64,000 nt of DNA from Citrobacter amalonaticus (GTDB lineage: Bacteria > Pseudomonadota > Gammaproteobacteria > Enterobacterales > Enterobacteriaceae): contig NZ_AP024585.1 in NCBI RefSeq assembly GCF_018323885.1, positions 3,782,001 through 3,846,000 of the forward strand, in the 5' to 3' direction. Under the pieces are notes generated by a model that did not search any database, had not been told where the DNA came from, and saw only the letters and a program-made list of their open reading frames with translations. A program made the position numbers and the translations under genes. Positions 9,307 to 19,550 of the stretch are shown piece by piece. The first letter of the stretch is position 1; every line of letters begins with the position of its first letter.

Positions 9307-9374
9307 TTCATCACGCATGGATGCACCAGGGGCCAGGAAGGCCTGTTATCCGTAATGGGACTGAGGTGATAACG

Positions 9375-9914
9375 ATGCAAAGGATGAAATCAGGTCTGCT
9401 GATGCTTTTACTTCCCGCCTGCGCGCTGGCCGGCAACAAGTGGAACGTGACGTTACCTGGCGGAAACATGCGTTTCCAGGGGGTCATTATTGCCGAATCT
9501 TGCCGCGTTGAAGCTGGCGATCGCCAGATGACCGTGCAAATGGGTCAGATCAGCAGCAATCGATTTCATGCGCCAGGGGAGGATATCAATCCGGTTTCTT
9601 TCGATATTCAGCTTCAGGAGTGCAGTACCGCCGTAAGTCAACGCGTCGGCGTGGCATTTCATGGCGTCGCGGATGGTAAAAACCCTGACGTTCTCTCCGT
9701 AGGAGAAGGTCCGGGGATCGCCAGCGGTATCGGGATAGCGTTATTTGATAAAGAGGGTAGCCAATTCCCACTTAACGGCCCACCGACGAGCTGGGCACGG
9801 CTTTACTCCGGGCCAACCACACTGCATTTCGTTGCGAAATACCGTTCTACCGGACGTCAGGTCACCGGTGGGGTCGCGAATGCACAAGCCTGGTTCTCTT
9901 TGACCTACCAGTAA
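9375..9914 (+). CDS. fimI: Fimbrial protein FimI
   Basis: 179 residues from the ATG at 9375 (GAGGTG upstream). A longer frame from 9321 would spoil the signal peptide. The mature start [20 protein letters not shown] and the central [20 protein letters not shown] match E. coli FimI closely. A pilin-like fold with two cysteines. In E. coli FimI is reported to stop rod growth and anchor the pilus at the usher. It sits between fimA and fimC as in E. coli. Confidence 0.93.
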   Translation: MQRMKSGLLMLLLPACALAGNKWNVTLPGGNMRFQGVIIAESCRVEAGDRQMTVQMGQISSNRFHAPGEDINPVSFDIQLQECSTAVSQRVGVAFHGVADGKNPDVLSVGEGPGIASGIGIALFDKEGSQFPLNGPPTSWARLYSGPTTLHFVAKYRSTGRQVTGGVANAQAWFSLTYQ

Positions 9915-9970
9915 CAACCCCGCAGAGATAGCAAATACAGGAAACGACGGTGAATACAGCAAGGATAAAC

Positions 9971-10675
9971 ATGAAAAAAACACGCACCATGATGCGCAAC
10001 CTGCTGGGCGGGATGCTGATGATAGCCGTCATGGGATTATTCACACCGGCTGAAGCTGGCGTTGCGCTGGGGGCAATACGGGTGATTTATCCGGCGGGTC
10101 AAAAACAGGTTCAACTGGCGGTCACCAATAATGATGACAGCAGCACGTATCTGATCCAGTCCTGGGTAGAAAATGCCGAGGGCGTCAAAGACGGACGTTT
10201 TGTGGTCACACCACCGCTGTTTGCCATGCAGGGAAAAAAGGAGAACACCTTACGCATCCTTGATGCAACCAACAATCAGTTACCACAGGACCGCGAGAGT
10301 CTGTTCTGGATGAACGTCAAAGCCATTCCGTCGATGGACAAATCCAGGCTCAGCGATAACACCCTGCAACTGGCCATTATTAGCCGTATCAAGCTGTATT
10401 ACCGTCCAGCCGGTCTCGCGCTGCCGCCAGATCAGGCCGCAGAAAAACTCACTTTCCGCCGCAGCGCAGGCACGCTCACATTGATCAACCCAACGCCGTA
10501 CTACCTGACGGTGACCGAACTCAATGCCGGCACCCGGGTACTGGAAAATGCCCTCGTGCCTCCCCTGGGTGAGGCCCGCGTGAAGTTGCCAGCCGATGCG
10601 GGCAGCGAGATTACTTATAAAACCATTAATGACTATGGCGCACTCACGCCGCGCATGAAAGGCGCACTGCGATAA
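9971..10675 (+). CDS. fimC: Type 1 fimbria periplasmic chaperone FimC
   Basis: 234 residues from the ATG at 9971 (AAGGA upstream), preferred over the GTG at 9950. The signal peptide ends at AEA-GVALGAIRVIYPAGQKQ. The chaperone hallmarks YLIQSWVENAEG, VTPPLFAMQGKKENTLRI, LPQDRESLFWMNVKAIPSMDK and IKLYYRP are nearly identical to E. coli FimC. It binds pilins in the periplasm and delivers them to FimD. It precedes fimD by 72 bp. Confidence 0.96.
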   Translation: MKKTRTMMRNLLGGMLMIAVMGLFTPAEAGVALGAIRVIYPAGQKQVQLAVTNNDDSSTYLIQSWVENAEGVKDGRFVVTPPLFAMQGKKENTLRILDATNNQLPQDRESLFWMNVKAIPSMDKSRLSDNTLQLAIISRIKLYYRPAGLALPPDQAAEKLTFRRSAGTLTLINPTPYYLTVTELNAGTRVLENALVPPLGEARVKLPADAGSEITYKTINDYGALTPRMKGALR

Positions 10676-10747
10676 CGAACAGGGAATCCGCGTGATCCCT
10701 GAATAAAAAAAGAACTGACAGCCGGGCGATTTTGAACCGGAGGGACT

Positions 10748-13369
10748 ATGTCATATCTGAAACCTGGACTCGTCCACAGGCGGCGTTATGCACCACTTTT
10801 GTCAGGCGCAATGGCGCAGATCCCCTTTGCCTTTTTGCTTGCCTCACACACATTTTCCGCGCAGGCAGAACTCTATTTTAACCCGCGCTTTCTGGCGGAC
10901 GATCCGGCTGCCGTCGCGGATCTTTCCGGTTTTGAAAAGGGACATGAGCTCCCCCCCGGCACGTATCGCGTCGATATTTATCTGAACGAGGGGTTTATGA
11001 CCACCCGCGACGTCACTTTTCATGCCAGCGACAACCACCGCGAACTAACCCCGTGCCTGACGCGTGAACAGCTCGCCACAATGGGGCTGAACACCGCTGC
11101 CGTCAGTGGAATGAACGTGTTGGCAGCGGATGCCTGTGTCCCGTTAACGGAAATGATCCCTGACGCCACCACCCGTTTAGATGTGGGTCAGCAGCGGTTG
11201 TATTTGACGATTCCTCAGGCCTTTATGGGAAATCAGGCTCGCGGTTATATCCCGCCGGAACGCTGGGATCATGGGATTACCGCCGGGCTACTGAATTACA
11301 ACTTCACCGGCAACAATGTCCAGAACGACGTCGGCGGCAGCAGCAACTACGCCTACTTAAACCTGCAAAGTGGCCTTAATCTGGGCGCGTGGCGTCTGCG
11401 CGACAATACCACCTGGAGCTACAGCAGCGGCGGGAGTGCCTCGAGCAATGAAAACAAATGGCAGCACGTTAATACCTGGCTGGAAAGAGACATCACGCCG
11501 TTGCGCTCACGCCTGACACTCGGCGACAGCTATACCAACGGCGATGTCTTTGACGGCATTAACTTCCGCGGCGCGCAACTCGCATCTGATGACAATATGC
11601 TGCCGGACAGCCAGAAAGGCTTTGCCCCGGTGATCCATGGGATTGCGCGCGGGACGGCACAGGTCTCCATCAAACAGAATGGCTATGAGATCTATCACAG
11701 CACGGTACCGCCTGGCCCCTTCAGCATTAGCGACCTGTATGCCGCGGGTAACGGCGGCGATCTACAGGTTACCATCAAGGAAGCCGACGGGAGCAGCCAG
11801 AACTTCACCGTTCCTTACTCCTCAGTCCCGGTATTGCAACGTGAAGGCCATACCCGCTATGCCGTCTCCGCCGGAGAGTACCGTAGCGGTAACGATCAGC
11901 AGGAAGAACCGACCTTTTTTCAGAGCACCATACTCCACGGCCTCCCGGCTGGCTGGACCTTGTACGGCGGTACACAACTGGCAGACCGCTACCGCGCCTT
12001 CAATCTGGGGGTGGGGAAAAACATGGGGGTGCTGGGGGCGCTGTCGGTGGACATCACTCAGGCCAATGCCACTCTGCCCGATGACAGCAAACATCAGGGA
12101 CAGTCGGTGCGTTTCCTCTATAACAAATCACTCAGCGACGTTGGCACGAATATCCAACTGGTGGGCTATCGCTACTCCACACGCGGATATTTTAGCTTTG
12201 CCGATACCACTTACCGTCGGATGAGCGGCCATGACGTCGAAACGCAGGATGGCGTGATTCAGGTTCAGCCGAAATTCACGGACTACTACAACCTCGCCTA
12301 TAACAAGCGCGGCAAAGTGCAGGTGAGCCTGACCCAGCAGTTAGGCCGCACCGCCACGCTCTATCTGAGCGGAAGCCACCAGACTTACTGGGGCACCGAC
12401 AGCGCTGATGAACAATTGCAGGCCGGTCTGAATACCGCCATCGGCGATATCAACTGGACGCTGAGCTACAGCCTGACCAAAAACGCCTGGCAGGATGGTC
12501 GCGACCAGATGCTGGCTATTAACGTCAATATTCCTTTCAGCCACTGGCTGCGCTCGGACAGTCAGTCCGTCTGGCGACACGCCAGCGCCAGCTACAGCAT
12601 GTCGAATGACCTCAACGGTCGAATGACCAACCTGGCGGGGCTGTATGGCACCGTGCTGGAAGACAATAACCTCAGCTACAGCGTGCAAACCGGCTATGCG
12701 GGCGGTGGTGAAGGTAACAGCAGCAGCACTGGCTATGCCACGCTGAACTATCGCGGCGGTTCTGGCAATGCCAACGTCGGTTACAGCCGTAGCGACGGAC
12801 TCAAACAGTTCTATTACGGGATGAGCGGCGGCGTGCTGGCACATGCTAATGGCGTCACGCTGAGCCAACCACTCAATGACACGGTTGTGCTGATTAAGGC
12901 TCCCGGCGCTGAGGGCGCGAAAGTGGAAAACCAGACCGGAGTACGCACTGACTGGCGTGGCTATGCGGTGCTGCCTTACGCCACCGAGTACCGGGAAAAC
13001 CGGGTGGCGCTGGATACCAATACGCTCGCCGATAACGTTGATCTGGATGAGGCAGTGGTCAACGTCGTCCCCACGCACGGCGCGATCGTCCGGGCGGAAT
13101 TTAACGCCTACGTCGGGATGAAACTGCTGATGACGCTCATCCATAACGGCAAGCCGGTGCCGTTCGGCGCAATGGTAACCGCCGACAGCAGCCAAAGCAG
13201 CAGCATCGTCGCCGATAACGGTCAGGTTTATCTGAGCGGTATGCCGCTGGCAGGCAAGGTTCGGGTGAAATGGGGTGACGGCGCAAACGCCAGCTGTGTG
13301 GCGGAGTACCGCTTATCCGCAGAAAACCAACAACAGTTGCTCAGCCAGCTCACGGCGCAATGCCGCTAA
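10748..13369 (+). CDS. fimD: Type 1 fimbria outer-membrane usher FimD
   Basis: 873 residues (E. coli FimD 878). GGAGG lies just before the ATG. The mature N-terminus [21 protein letters not shown] and [14 protein letters not shown] match E. coli FimD. The N-terminal chaperone-binding domain, plug, beta-barrel and two C-terminal domains occur in normal order. The C-terminus ends with a cysteine (LTAQCR), with its partner in NASCVAEY. The stop is followed after seven bases by fimF, so the two are probably translated in series. Confidence 0.96.
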   Translation: MSYLKPGLVHRRRYAPLLSGAMAQIPFAFLLASHTFSAQAELYFNPRFLADDPAAVADLSGFEKGHELPPGTYRVDIYLNEGFMTTRDVTFHASDNHRELTPCLTREQLATMGLNTAAVSGMNVLAADACVPLTEMIPDATTRLDVGQQRLYLTIPQAFMGNQARGYIPPERWDHGITAGLLNYNFTGNNVQNDVGGSSNYAYLNLQSGLNLGAWRLRDNTTWSYSSGGSASSNENKWQHVNTWLERDITPLRSRLTLGDSYTNGDVFDGINFRGAQLASDDNMLPDSQKGFAPVIHGIARGTAQVSIKQNGYEIYHSTVPPGPFSISDLYAAGNGGDLQVTIKEADGSSQNFTVPYSSVPVLQREGHTRYAVSAGEYRSGNDQQEEPTFFQSTILHGLPAGWTLYGGTQLADRYRAFNLGVGKNMGVLGALSVDITQANATLPDDSKHQGQSVRFLYNKSLSDVGTNIQLVGYRYSTRGYFSFADTTYRRMSGHDVETQDGVIQVQPKFTDYYNLAYNKRGKVQVSLTQQLGRTATLYLSGSHQTYWGTDSADEQLQAGLNTAIGDINWTLSYSLTKNAWQDGRDQMLAINVNIPFSHWLRSDSQSVWRHASASYSMSNDLNGRMTNLAGLYGTVLEDNNLSYSVQTGYAGGGEGNSSSTGYATLNYRGGSGNANVGYSRSDGLKQFYYGMSGGVLAHANGVTLSQPLNDTVVLIKAPGAEGAKVENQTGVRTDWRGYAVLPYATEYRENRVALDTNTLADNVDLDEAVVNVVPTHGAIVRAEFNAYVGMKLLMTLIHNGKPVPFGAMVTADSSQSSSIVADNGQVYLSGMPLAGKVRVKWGDGANASCVAEYRLSAENQQQLLSQLTAQCR

Positions 13370-13379
13370 GGACAAGATG

Positions 13380-13907
13380 ATGAACAAACGTCTTTATCTG
13401 CTGGGTGCCATCTTCTCGCTGGTCAGCGCCAGTGCGTTCGCCGCCGACAGCACAATCACGATCAGCGGATATGTCAGGGATAACGCCTGCGCCGTGGCGG
13501 GCGAATCGAAAGATTTTACCGTCGATTTGCTGGATAACGCCGCTAAACAGTTCAGCCATATCGGCGCCACCACGCCTGTCGTCCCGTTTCGTATTGTGCT
13601 TTCTCCCTGCGGCACGTCGGTCACGGCGGTAAAAGTCGGTTTTATCGGTATTGCCGACAACGATAACACCCGCTTATTGAAACTCGACAGCGGAACATCG
13701 GCGGCGGCAGGAATGGGAATCGAGATCCTCAACGGCCAGCAAACGACACTGCCGCTGAATGCCGGGTCCGCCACCCTTCCGTGGACGACCCTGACGCCCG
13801 GTCAGACCAATACGCTTAACTTTTATGCCCGCCTGATGGCAACGCAGCTCCCCGTCACGCCGGGACACGTCAATGCAACAGCGACATTCACTCTTGAATT
13901 TCAGTAA
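13380..13907 (+). CDS. fimF: Type 1 fimbria tip fibrillum subunit FimF
   Basis: 175 residues starting at the second of two adjacent ATGs (13377 or 13380), behind AAGGA. A longer frame from 13275 overlaps fimD and is not needed. The signal peptide ends at [49 protein letters not shown] and the end [11 protein letters not shown] match E. coli FimF strongly. FimF links the rod to FimG in the flexible tip. It is 12 bp from fimG. Confidence 0.95.
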   Translation: MNKRLYLLGAIFSLVSASAFAADSTITISGYVRDNACAVAGESKDFTVDLLDNAAKQFSHIGATTPVVPFRIVLSPCGTSVTAVKVGFIGIADNDNTRLLKLDSGTSAAAGMGIEILNGQQTTLPLNAGSATLPWTTLTPGQTNTLNFYARLMATQLPVTPGHVNATATFTLEFQ

Positions 13908-13919
13908 GCGGAGGCTTTG

Positions 13920-14420
13920 ATGAAATGGTTTCAACCCCGGTGGCTACTGACAGTCATCCTTGCCGCTTCTGCTGTTGTGCAGGCGGCTGACGTGACCATT
14001 ACCGTGAACGGGAAAGTGGTCGCCAAGCCGTGCACGGTGTCGACCACCACTGCCACCGTCGAACTGGGCGATCTCTACACCTTCAGTCTGGTCAATGCCG
14101 GTTCCTCCTCCGCGTGGCACAGCGTGGCGCTTGAGCTAAGCAATTGTCCGGTGGGCACCTCGCGCGTCACCGCCAGCTTCAGCGGTACCGCCGACAGCAC
14201 GGGCTACTACAAAAACCAGGGGACTGCCGGAAATATCCAGCTTGAACTCCAGGATGACAGCGGTAACAGACTGAACACCGGCGCGACAAAATCAGTGGTG
14301 GTGGATGACGCCTCGCAATCCGCCCGTTTTCCTTTGCAGGTCAGGGCGTTATCGGTCAACGGCGGCGCAACCCAGGGCACGATCCAGGCGGTGATTAACG
14401 TGACCTATACCTATGCATGA
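13920..14420 (+). CDS. fimG: Type 1 fimbria tip fibrillum subunit FimG
   Basis: 166 residues from the ATG at 13920, with GGAGG five bases upstream. The signal peptide ends at VQA-ADVTITVNGKVVAKPCTVSTTTATVELGDLYTFSL. The cysteine pair, DSTGYYKNQGTAGNIQLELQDD and the end VINVTYTYA are almost identical to E. coli FimG. FimG joins FimH to FimF; its N-terminal extension supplies the donor strand to FimH. Confidence 0.95.
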   Translation: MKWFQPRWLLTVILAASAVVQAADVTITVNGKVVAKPCTVSTTTATVELGDLYTFSLVNAGSSSAWHSVALELSNCPVGTSRVTASFSGTADSTGYYKNQGTAGNIQLELQDDSGNRLNTGATKSVVVDDASQSARFPLQVRALSVNGGATQGTIQAVINVTYTYA

Positions 14421-14436
14421 CCAGGAGAGTATGTTG

Positions 14437-15342
14437 ATGAAAAGAGTCGTAACCCTGTTGACGACACTGTTGCTGATGGGCTGGTCAATCAATGCCTGGT
14501 CCTTTGCGTGCAAAACCGCCAGCGGCGCGACCATTCCCATTGGCGGTGGTAGCGCGAACGTCTACGTTGATCTCTCGCCTGCGGTTAACGTCGGGCAAAA
14601 CCTGGTGGTCGACCTCTCAACGCAGATTTTTTGTCATAACGATTATCCCGAAACCATCACTGACTATGTCACCCTTCAGCAGGGGTCCGCTTACGGCGGC
14701 GTGTTATCGAGTTTTTCCGGCTCCGTAAGATACAACGGCTCCAGCTACCCGTTTCCGACCACCAGCGAAACCGCACGGATGATCTATGACTCGAGAGTCG
14801 ATAAGCCGTGGCCGACCGTCCTGTATCTGACGCCAATCAGCTCTGCGGGCGGCGTCGCAATCAGTGCAGGAACGCTTATTGCTAAACTCATTCTCCGCCA
14901 GACCAACAACAAAAGCAGCGATGACTTTCAGTTCGTCTGGAGCATTTATGCGAACAATAGTGTGGTCATTCCGACTGGCGGCTGCGATGTCTCCTCCCGC
15001 AACGTCACGGTTACGCTGCCGGACTATCCGGGCTCCGCCCCCGTTCCGCTGACGGTCTACTGCGCGCAGAGCCAAAATCTGACGTATTACCTCTCCGGCA
15101 CCACCGCAGATTCCGCCAATTCGATCTTTACCAATACCGCGTCGTCTTCGCCCGCGAAGGGCATCGGTGTTCAGCTCACGCGCAACGGTACCATCGTCCC
15201 CGCCAACAGCACCGTGTCATTAGGCACGGTCGGCACCTCTGCCGTGAGCCTCGGCTTAACGGCTAACTACGCGCGAACCAGCGGACAAGTGACGGCAGGC
15301 AATGTTCAGTCAATCATTGGGGTGACGTTTGTTTATCAGTGA
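14437..15342 (+). CDS. fimH: Mannose-binding type 1 fimbria adhesin FimH
   Basis: 301 residues from the ATG at 14437 (AGGAG nine bases upstream; earlier ATGs at 14413 and 14431 are worse placed). Cleavage after AWS gives mature Phe1. Counting from Phe1, the mannose-pocket residues Asn46, Asp47, Asp54, Gln133, Asn135, Asp140 and Phe142 are all present, as are the lectin cysteines Cys3-Cys44. Tyr48 of the tyrosine gate is kept, but position 137, Tyr in E. coli, is Lys here. The pilin domain ends VIGVTFVYQ. It should bind terminal mannose, with altered contacts at the pocket rim. Confidence 0.96.
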   Translation: MKRVVTLLTTLLLMGWSINAWSFACKTASGATIPIGGGSANVYVDLSPAVNVGQNLVVDLSTQIFCHNDYPETITDYVTLQQGSAYGGVLSSFSGSVRYNGSSYPFPTTSETARMIYDSRVDKPWPTVLYLTPISSAGGVAISAGTLIAKLILRQTNNKSSDDFQFVWSIYANNSVVIPTGGCDVSSRNVTVTLPDYPGSAPVPLTVYCAQSQNLTYYLSGTTADSANSIFTNTASSSPAKGIGVQLTRNGTIVPANSTVSLGTVGTSAVSLGLTANYARTSGQVTAGNVQSIIGVTFVYQ

Positions 15343-15358
15343 TGTGGGAAAGCCGGGG

Positions 15359-16780
15359 ATGGACTACATTTTGTCCCCCTGCCCCTGTGCCGCCGAAGGT
15401 CTCGCGAGGATGATGACGCCAGACCGCCAGCGTCTGGTGCTGCTTAATTCGCCGTCGCTGGATATCTCAACGCTTCCTGCACTGGCGTCAGCACGCCGGA
15501 TCGTGGTGTTTCTTCCTGACGATCCCCTTTGGCTGCTCACCACGTTGCAGCAGGCGGCGCTTCTGCTGGAACAGGCCGCTGTCCCCCTGCCGATGCTTAT
15601 CCTCAGCCGCTGTCCTGACCGTTGGTTGTGGCACACGCTGGAGCATCTTGTGACGCGTCGCCGTCTGCTGACGGAAATCCGGGCCGTCGCCTCGGATTTA
15701 CCGACACGTTGCATTGCCGCGCTATTGCGCGGGCACGGGTTGCAGGATGTCCCTCCTTTGGGCCAATGCGCAGATAACCAGACGTTGATTTATGGCAAGC
15801 CGACAATCGGCCTCAGCAAACCGGAGCTCAACGCCATTGTGGATTTGCTGCACGGATACAACATCCCTGAACGGGCGCAACAGCGAGGCATAAGCCAAAA
15901 AACCCTTTATAATCAGAGAACTTCAGGACTTAAAAAAATGGCGGAACATTTCCCGCAACTGGCGACACACTTTCCCGGCAACCCAGAAACGCGGCTGAAC
16001 AGAAGCGGTAGCGATGCGTTATCCGCCTTCGAACGTGAATTCGTCCATGCCATCCGTTGCCGGCAACTCTTTCCGGTGTTTCAACCGATTGTGGATAGCC
16101 ACCACCGTTTACAAGGGATGGAAATACTCTCACGCTGGCGGCGCGAGGGTACGGTCCTGCAACCCGGCGCATTTTTGCCACAAATACGTGCTGAATACGC
16201 CTGGCAGGTGCTGACCGCATTTGTTTTGCAGGAAGCGATACAGAAAATCAACCAGCATCCCGGGGAGTTTTATTTCTCACTTAATGTCCCTGCCGCCCTC
16301 GCCAGCCATGAATGCCTTCCACGAATGCTGGAAGCGGCGAAACAGCAACTGGTGTCGCCACAGCAAACGGACAGACTGGTGCTGGAATTTGCTGAGACCA
16401 TCGAGTTCAGTCAAAGGGGAAAAACCGCCGCGAACATCGACAAATTAAAACGGCTCGGCTTTCGGATTATGCTCGATGACTGTTTCTCACAAGGTAGCGT
16501 GATGTTTCCGGTCAGGCAGATCCAGTTTAACGAATATAAGCTGGATATGTGTATTATCAATGAGATGCAACGCGATCCACACGCGCTGGCGCTGATAAAA
16601 AGCCTGAACTATTACTGTATGCTGACCGGTAGTCGCTGCGTTGCCGAAGGGGTCGACAGTGAAGAGAAATTTACGATATTGAAAGCATTAGGTATCGATC
16701 GCTTTCAGGGATATCTCATCTCCCCGCCGGTAGGCGGGAATATGCTTGAACGGTTTGTGGACCGCTACATATCATTCTGA
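15359..16780 (+). CDS. fimK: FimK-like protein: HTH plus EAL c-di-GMP phosphodiesterase domain
   Basis: 473 residues from the ATG at 15359; a TTG at 15329 overlapping fimH is the alternative. Residues around 140-190 form a LuxR-type helix-turn-helix (LSKPELNAIVDLLHGY ... KTLYNQRTSGLKKM). The C-terminal half is an EAL domain: EIL in place of EAL (GMEILSRW), Asn in FSLNVPAA, Glu in LEFAET, the Asp pair in MLDDCFSQGS, Lys in EYKLD, AEGVDSEE and FQGYLISPP. The metal and catalytic positions therefore look intact, and c-di-GMP hydrolysis is plausible. It is the last gene of the fim operon, as fimK is in Klebsiella, where it modulates fimbriation. Its last 16 bases overlap the convergent LysR gene. 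Confidence 0.85.
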   Translation: MDYILSPCPCAAEGLARMMTPDRQRLVLLNSPSLDISTLPALASARRIVVFLPDDPLWLLTTLQQAALLLEQAAVPLPMLILSRCPDRWLWHTLEHLVTRRRLLTEIRAVASDLPTRCIAALLRGHGLQDVPPLGQCADNQTLIYGKPTIGLSKPELNAIVDLLHGYNIPERAQQRGISQKTLYNQRTSGLKKMAEHFPQLATHFPGNPETRLNRSGSDALSAFEREFVHAIRCRQLFPVFQPIVDSHHRLQGMEILSRWRREGTVLQPGAFLPQIRAEYAWQVLTAFVLQEAIQKINQHPGEFYFSLNVPAALASHECLPRMLEAAKQQLVSPQQTDRLVLEFAETIEFSQRGKTAANIDKLKRLGFRIMLDDCFSQGSVMFPVRQIQFNEYKLDMCIINEMQRDPHALALIKSLNYYCMLTGSRCVAEGVDSEEKFTILKALGIDRFQGYLISPPVGGNMLERFVDRYISF

Positions 16781-17676
16781 TCAAACATGCTTTTTGACGA
16801 AATGATGGTCTCAATAAATTTTTTCTTATGGTCATACTTCAGCACATCGTCTATGTACATGATGCCGGTATCAAAAGAGGGAATGTTCTTCGCCAGATTG
16901 AGGCGACGCAGACCACGGTGACGCGCTTCGGCTTCCAGATGTATGGAAAGCGCCAGAATGCATTGCGTCTGTTTCGCCAGCGCAATAGCATTCGATACCG
17001 AACAGACTTCAAATCTGACCTTTTCTGGCGAAATAGGACAAAGCAAAGGATCGTTAAACTCTTCGTTTTCCGATTCATGCTTAAGAATGACCCACTCACA
17101 GTGATTAAGCTGCGCTTCGGTAATCTGCGGCACATACGCAAGCGGATGATCGCTCGCGCAATACAGGACAAACCGGGTCGTGAAGATGGGAAGGTAATTT
17201 ATTGCCGCAATTCTGTTTTCCGCAGCGGGTATCGCCCCTAACGCAAGATCGCATTCGCCTTTCAGTAAATGCTGTTGCCCCAGTGCAGTATTACTGTTTT
17301 TGATCACCATCCGGATTTGCGGATACAGCCTCACATAGTCCTTCATCAGATGAAATAAGACGCCATGACTCCACGCGTGCCCGCACTCGATCACCAGTTG
17401 CTGTCTGTGGCTATGCTTTATCGCATCAATACTGAGTAAAGCCTGCTGGTAATTGCGATCCAGCAGGCAGGCATGCTGATACAGGCTTTCGCCATAAACC
17501 GTTAAGGAAATCTTTTTCCCCTCACGGAACAACAAAGGGATCCCCAACTCCGACTCGAGTCGTTGCATATTTTGGGTTAGGGTCGGTTGAGAGATAAACA
17601 GACTTTCCGCCGCCGAGGTAAAGGTCTTTTTATCCACCAGCACTTTGAACTGAAAAATTAATTTGTGTAAATACAT
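16765..17676 (-). CDS. LysR-family transcriptional regulator of the sulfatase operon
   Basis: 303 residues from the ATG at 17676 (GAGG six bases upstream); a longer frame to 17841 runs back into the sulfatase gene. N-terminal winged HTH (FTSAAESLFISQPTLTQNMQRLESELGIPLLFREGKK), then a LysR effector-binding domain (HPLAYVPQI, CSVSNAIALAKQ). It is the third gene of a same-strand set after the symporter and sulfatase, 109 bp behind the latter. It may control that operon in response to its substrate; this is inferred from position only. Its 3' end overlaps fimK tail to tail by 16 bp. Confidence 0.85.
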   Translation of the reverse strand: MYLHKLIFQFKVLVDKKTFTSAAESLFISQPTLTQNMQRLESELGIPLLFREGKKISLTVYGESLYQHACLLDRNYQQALLSIDAIKHSHRQQLVIECGHAWSHGVLFHLMKDYVRLYPQIRMVIKNSNTALGQQHLLKGECDLALGAIPAAENRIAAINYLPIFTTRFVLYCASDHPLAYVPQITEAQLNHCEWVILKHESENEEFNDPLLCPISPEKVRFEVCSVSNAIALAKQTQCILALSIHLEAEARHRGLRRLNLAKNIPSFDTGIMYIDDVLKYDHKKKFIETIISSKSMFDQNDM

Positions 17677-17785
17677 TCGCCTCACCACGGTTTCCGGGAT
17701 TGATAATGCCTGCCTGATGCGTAGCGATGAAAATAGACGGGAGCCCCGGCAAAATCGGGCTCCCGGATGAGTGAGGCATGCAGAC

Positions 17786-19549
17786 TCAGTAGGGTTTATT
17801 GAACAGTCCGTATAGTGCCGACTCATAATCACCGCTGTCATACAGCGCTTTCACCGCCTGCTTGGTGATGCTACGCTGCCCGGAGATCGTTGCCAGATCC
17901 TGAAGGAATTTATCCCCTCCGGGGCAGGCCGCTATCTCAAGGAGCAATGCCCGGGTATCCGGATGCATATCAAGGCAGGCAAGAGAGCCTAAATACTGCT
18001 GCATCACCCGTTTGCGCATTTCATGTTCCTGTCGCACGAACTCCGCGTCAATACGCGCGTCGTCGACGGGGATCCCCAGACGCCGCCATTCATCTTCCGG
18101 AGCCTGCGCCTCACGCATTGCCTGCGACAGTTTGCGGATAAACAGCGCTTCACGTTCAGGATCGCAGAGCGGATGCTCCTGCTTCGCATCGTGAGCTAAA
18201 TCGAACAGCAAATTGCCGTGCGCATAAGAACTGTAAAAACCGGCGGAACCCGGGATTTTCAGCACCGGCGTCTGGTGGGTGAAGACAAAACCAGGATGCA
18301 GAGTGGCTTCCTGCAATTCAGCGAGATTAAACATCCTGCGCATGCGCATCGGCATCAGCGTGTACTCGTATAGCGGGGTATTTTCCGGCGACTGGCTCCC
18401 TCTCATATAGACATAGCGACCATCGGTGATCGACACATGCGCGCCGAAATAGCCAAAAATAGCCTCTGATTTAATCGGCATTTGTCGCGCTATGACCGGA
18501 GACAATGCCTTGCCTGTCATGTTGTGCGTTTTCTCAATGCCAAACGCCTCCAGCAACGTCACCGCCAGATCGTGCATCTGCGCCAGTTGGGTTCGCGACT
18601 CGCCAGCCCGTCGACTTCTGGGATCCCAAATAAAGAAGGGGACATGCGCAATCTCGTTATACACCGGCATAACGCTTTTCCCCGACCACTCTTTTTCACC
18701 AAACATAAAACCGTGGTCGGTATTCACAATAAGCATTGTGTCCTGCCACAGATGATGTGCGTCGAAAAAGTCCAGCACCTGGCCAAGATATTCATCGCAC
18801 ATCAACATCAGCGCCTGATAATGCTTTTCACCGTTCACCACTTTCTGCGGATTATTGATCCTCTCTGTCGAACTGTATTCCGGCCAGTCGTCAGGGTTAT
18901 TGACCAGTTCAGGATCGACCATGCGCTTGAAGCGATCCGGCACATAAAAGGGCTCATGCGGATCAAAACTCTCTATTTGCAATAACCAGTTATCCTGCTG
19001 ATAGTTTTCCGCCAGGAAAGCCAGCCCGGCCTGATAACAGCGCGCCTGCGGGAAATCTTTCTCTTCACGAATATAACTGCGGTTAATCTGATCGTGCTCG
19101 ATCATATTACGGCGCAGCGGTTCGGCGTTTTTCCATGAATCCAGTTCACGGGCGCCGTCGAAGCCAATCTTCGCTTTCCAGAGATCCCCCTCCTGTCCGC
19201 GCATAAACTCATAACTGCTGTAGCGATTATGGTAGGTCGCCCCGCCATCTTCCCAGTAGTGCTGATGGTCGGTAATTAAATGGCAATAGACGCCGTGCTT
19301 TTTAATGATTTCAAAAATAGAGTCATCAAAGGGTTCCAGCGGCCCCCAACTGCGATGCAGGAAATTCAACCGTCCGGTATGCAAATCGCGTCGGGCTGGC
19401 ATGCAGGGCATTGAGCCAACATAGAAATTATCAAAACGAACGGTTTTCCCCTCCAGTCGTTTAAAATTAGGCAGAGGAAATGCGTCGGCCTGATAAGCCG
19501 GGAGCTTATTACGACGCAGGGTATCAAACATCAGCATAACAACTTTCAT
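17786..19549 (-). CDS. Type I sulfatase, Cys-type, no signal peptide
   Basis: 587 residues from the ATG at 19549 (GGAGAG seven bases upstream), one base after the symporter stop. The sulfatase signature CMPARRDLHTGR (Cys at residue 49) is the Cys-type CxPxR motif whose cysteine is oxidised to formylglycine. Further active-site features are the early metal Asp (MLMFDTLR), NTDHGFMFGE and EWSGKSVMP. No export signal is visible, so it probably acts in the cytoplasm. Tight coupling to a GPH symporter suggests that an intact sulfated sugar or glycoside is imported and then desulfated. No formylglycine-generating maturase gene (anSME type) is in the window. The substrate cannot be told from sequence. 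Confidence 0.87.
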   Translation of the reverse strand: MKVVMLMFDTLRRNKLPAYQADAFPLPNFKRLEGKTVRFDNFYVGSMPCMPARRDLHTGRLNFLHRSWGPLEPFDDSIFEIIKKHGVYCHLITDHQHYWEDGGATYHNRYSSYEFMRGQEGDLWKAKIGFDGARELDSWKNAEPLRRNMIEHDQINRSYIREEKDFPQARCYQAGLAFLAENYQQDNWLLQIESFDPHEPFYVPDRFKRMVDPELVNNPDDWPEYSSTERINNPQKVVNGEKHYQALMLMCDEYLGQVLDFFDAHHLWQDTMLIVNTDHGFMFGEKEWSGKSVMPVYNEIAHVPFFIWDPRSRRAGESRTQLAQMHDLAVTLLEAFGIEKTHNMTGKALSPVIARQMPIKSEAIFGYFGAHVSITDGRYVYMRGSQSPENTPLYEYTLMPMRMRRMFNLAELQEATLHPGFVFTHQTPVLKIPGSAGFYSSYAHGNLLFDLAHDAKQEHPLCDPEREALFIRKLSQAMREAQAPEDEWRRLGIPVDDARIDAEFVRQEHEMRKRVMQQYLGSLACLDMHPDTRALLLEIAACPGGDKFLQDLATISGQRSITKQAVKALYDSGDYESALYGLFNKPY

Positions 19550-19550
19550 A

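Noticed and set aside
12341..13195. 284-codon minus-strand frame within fimD
   Set aside because: Opposite-strand shadow of a strongly conserved usher; His/Arg/Val-rich composition typical of antisense frames.
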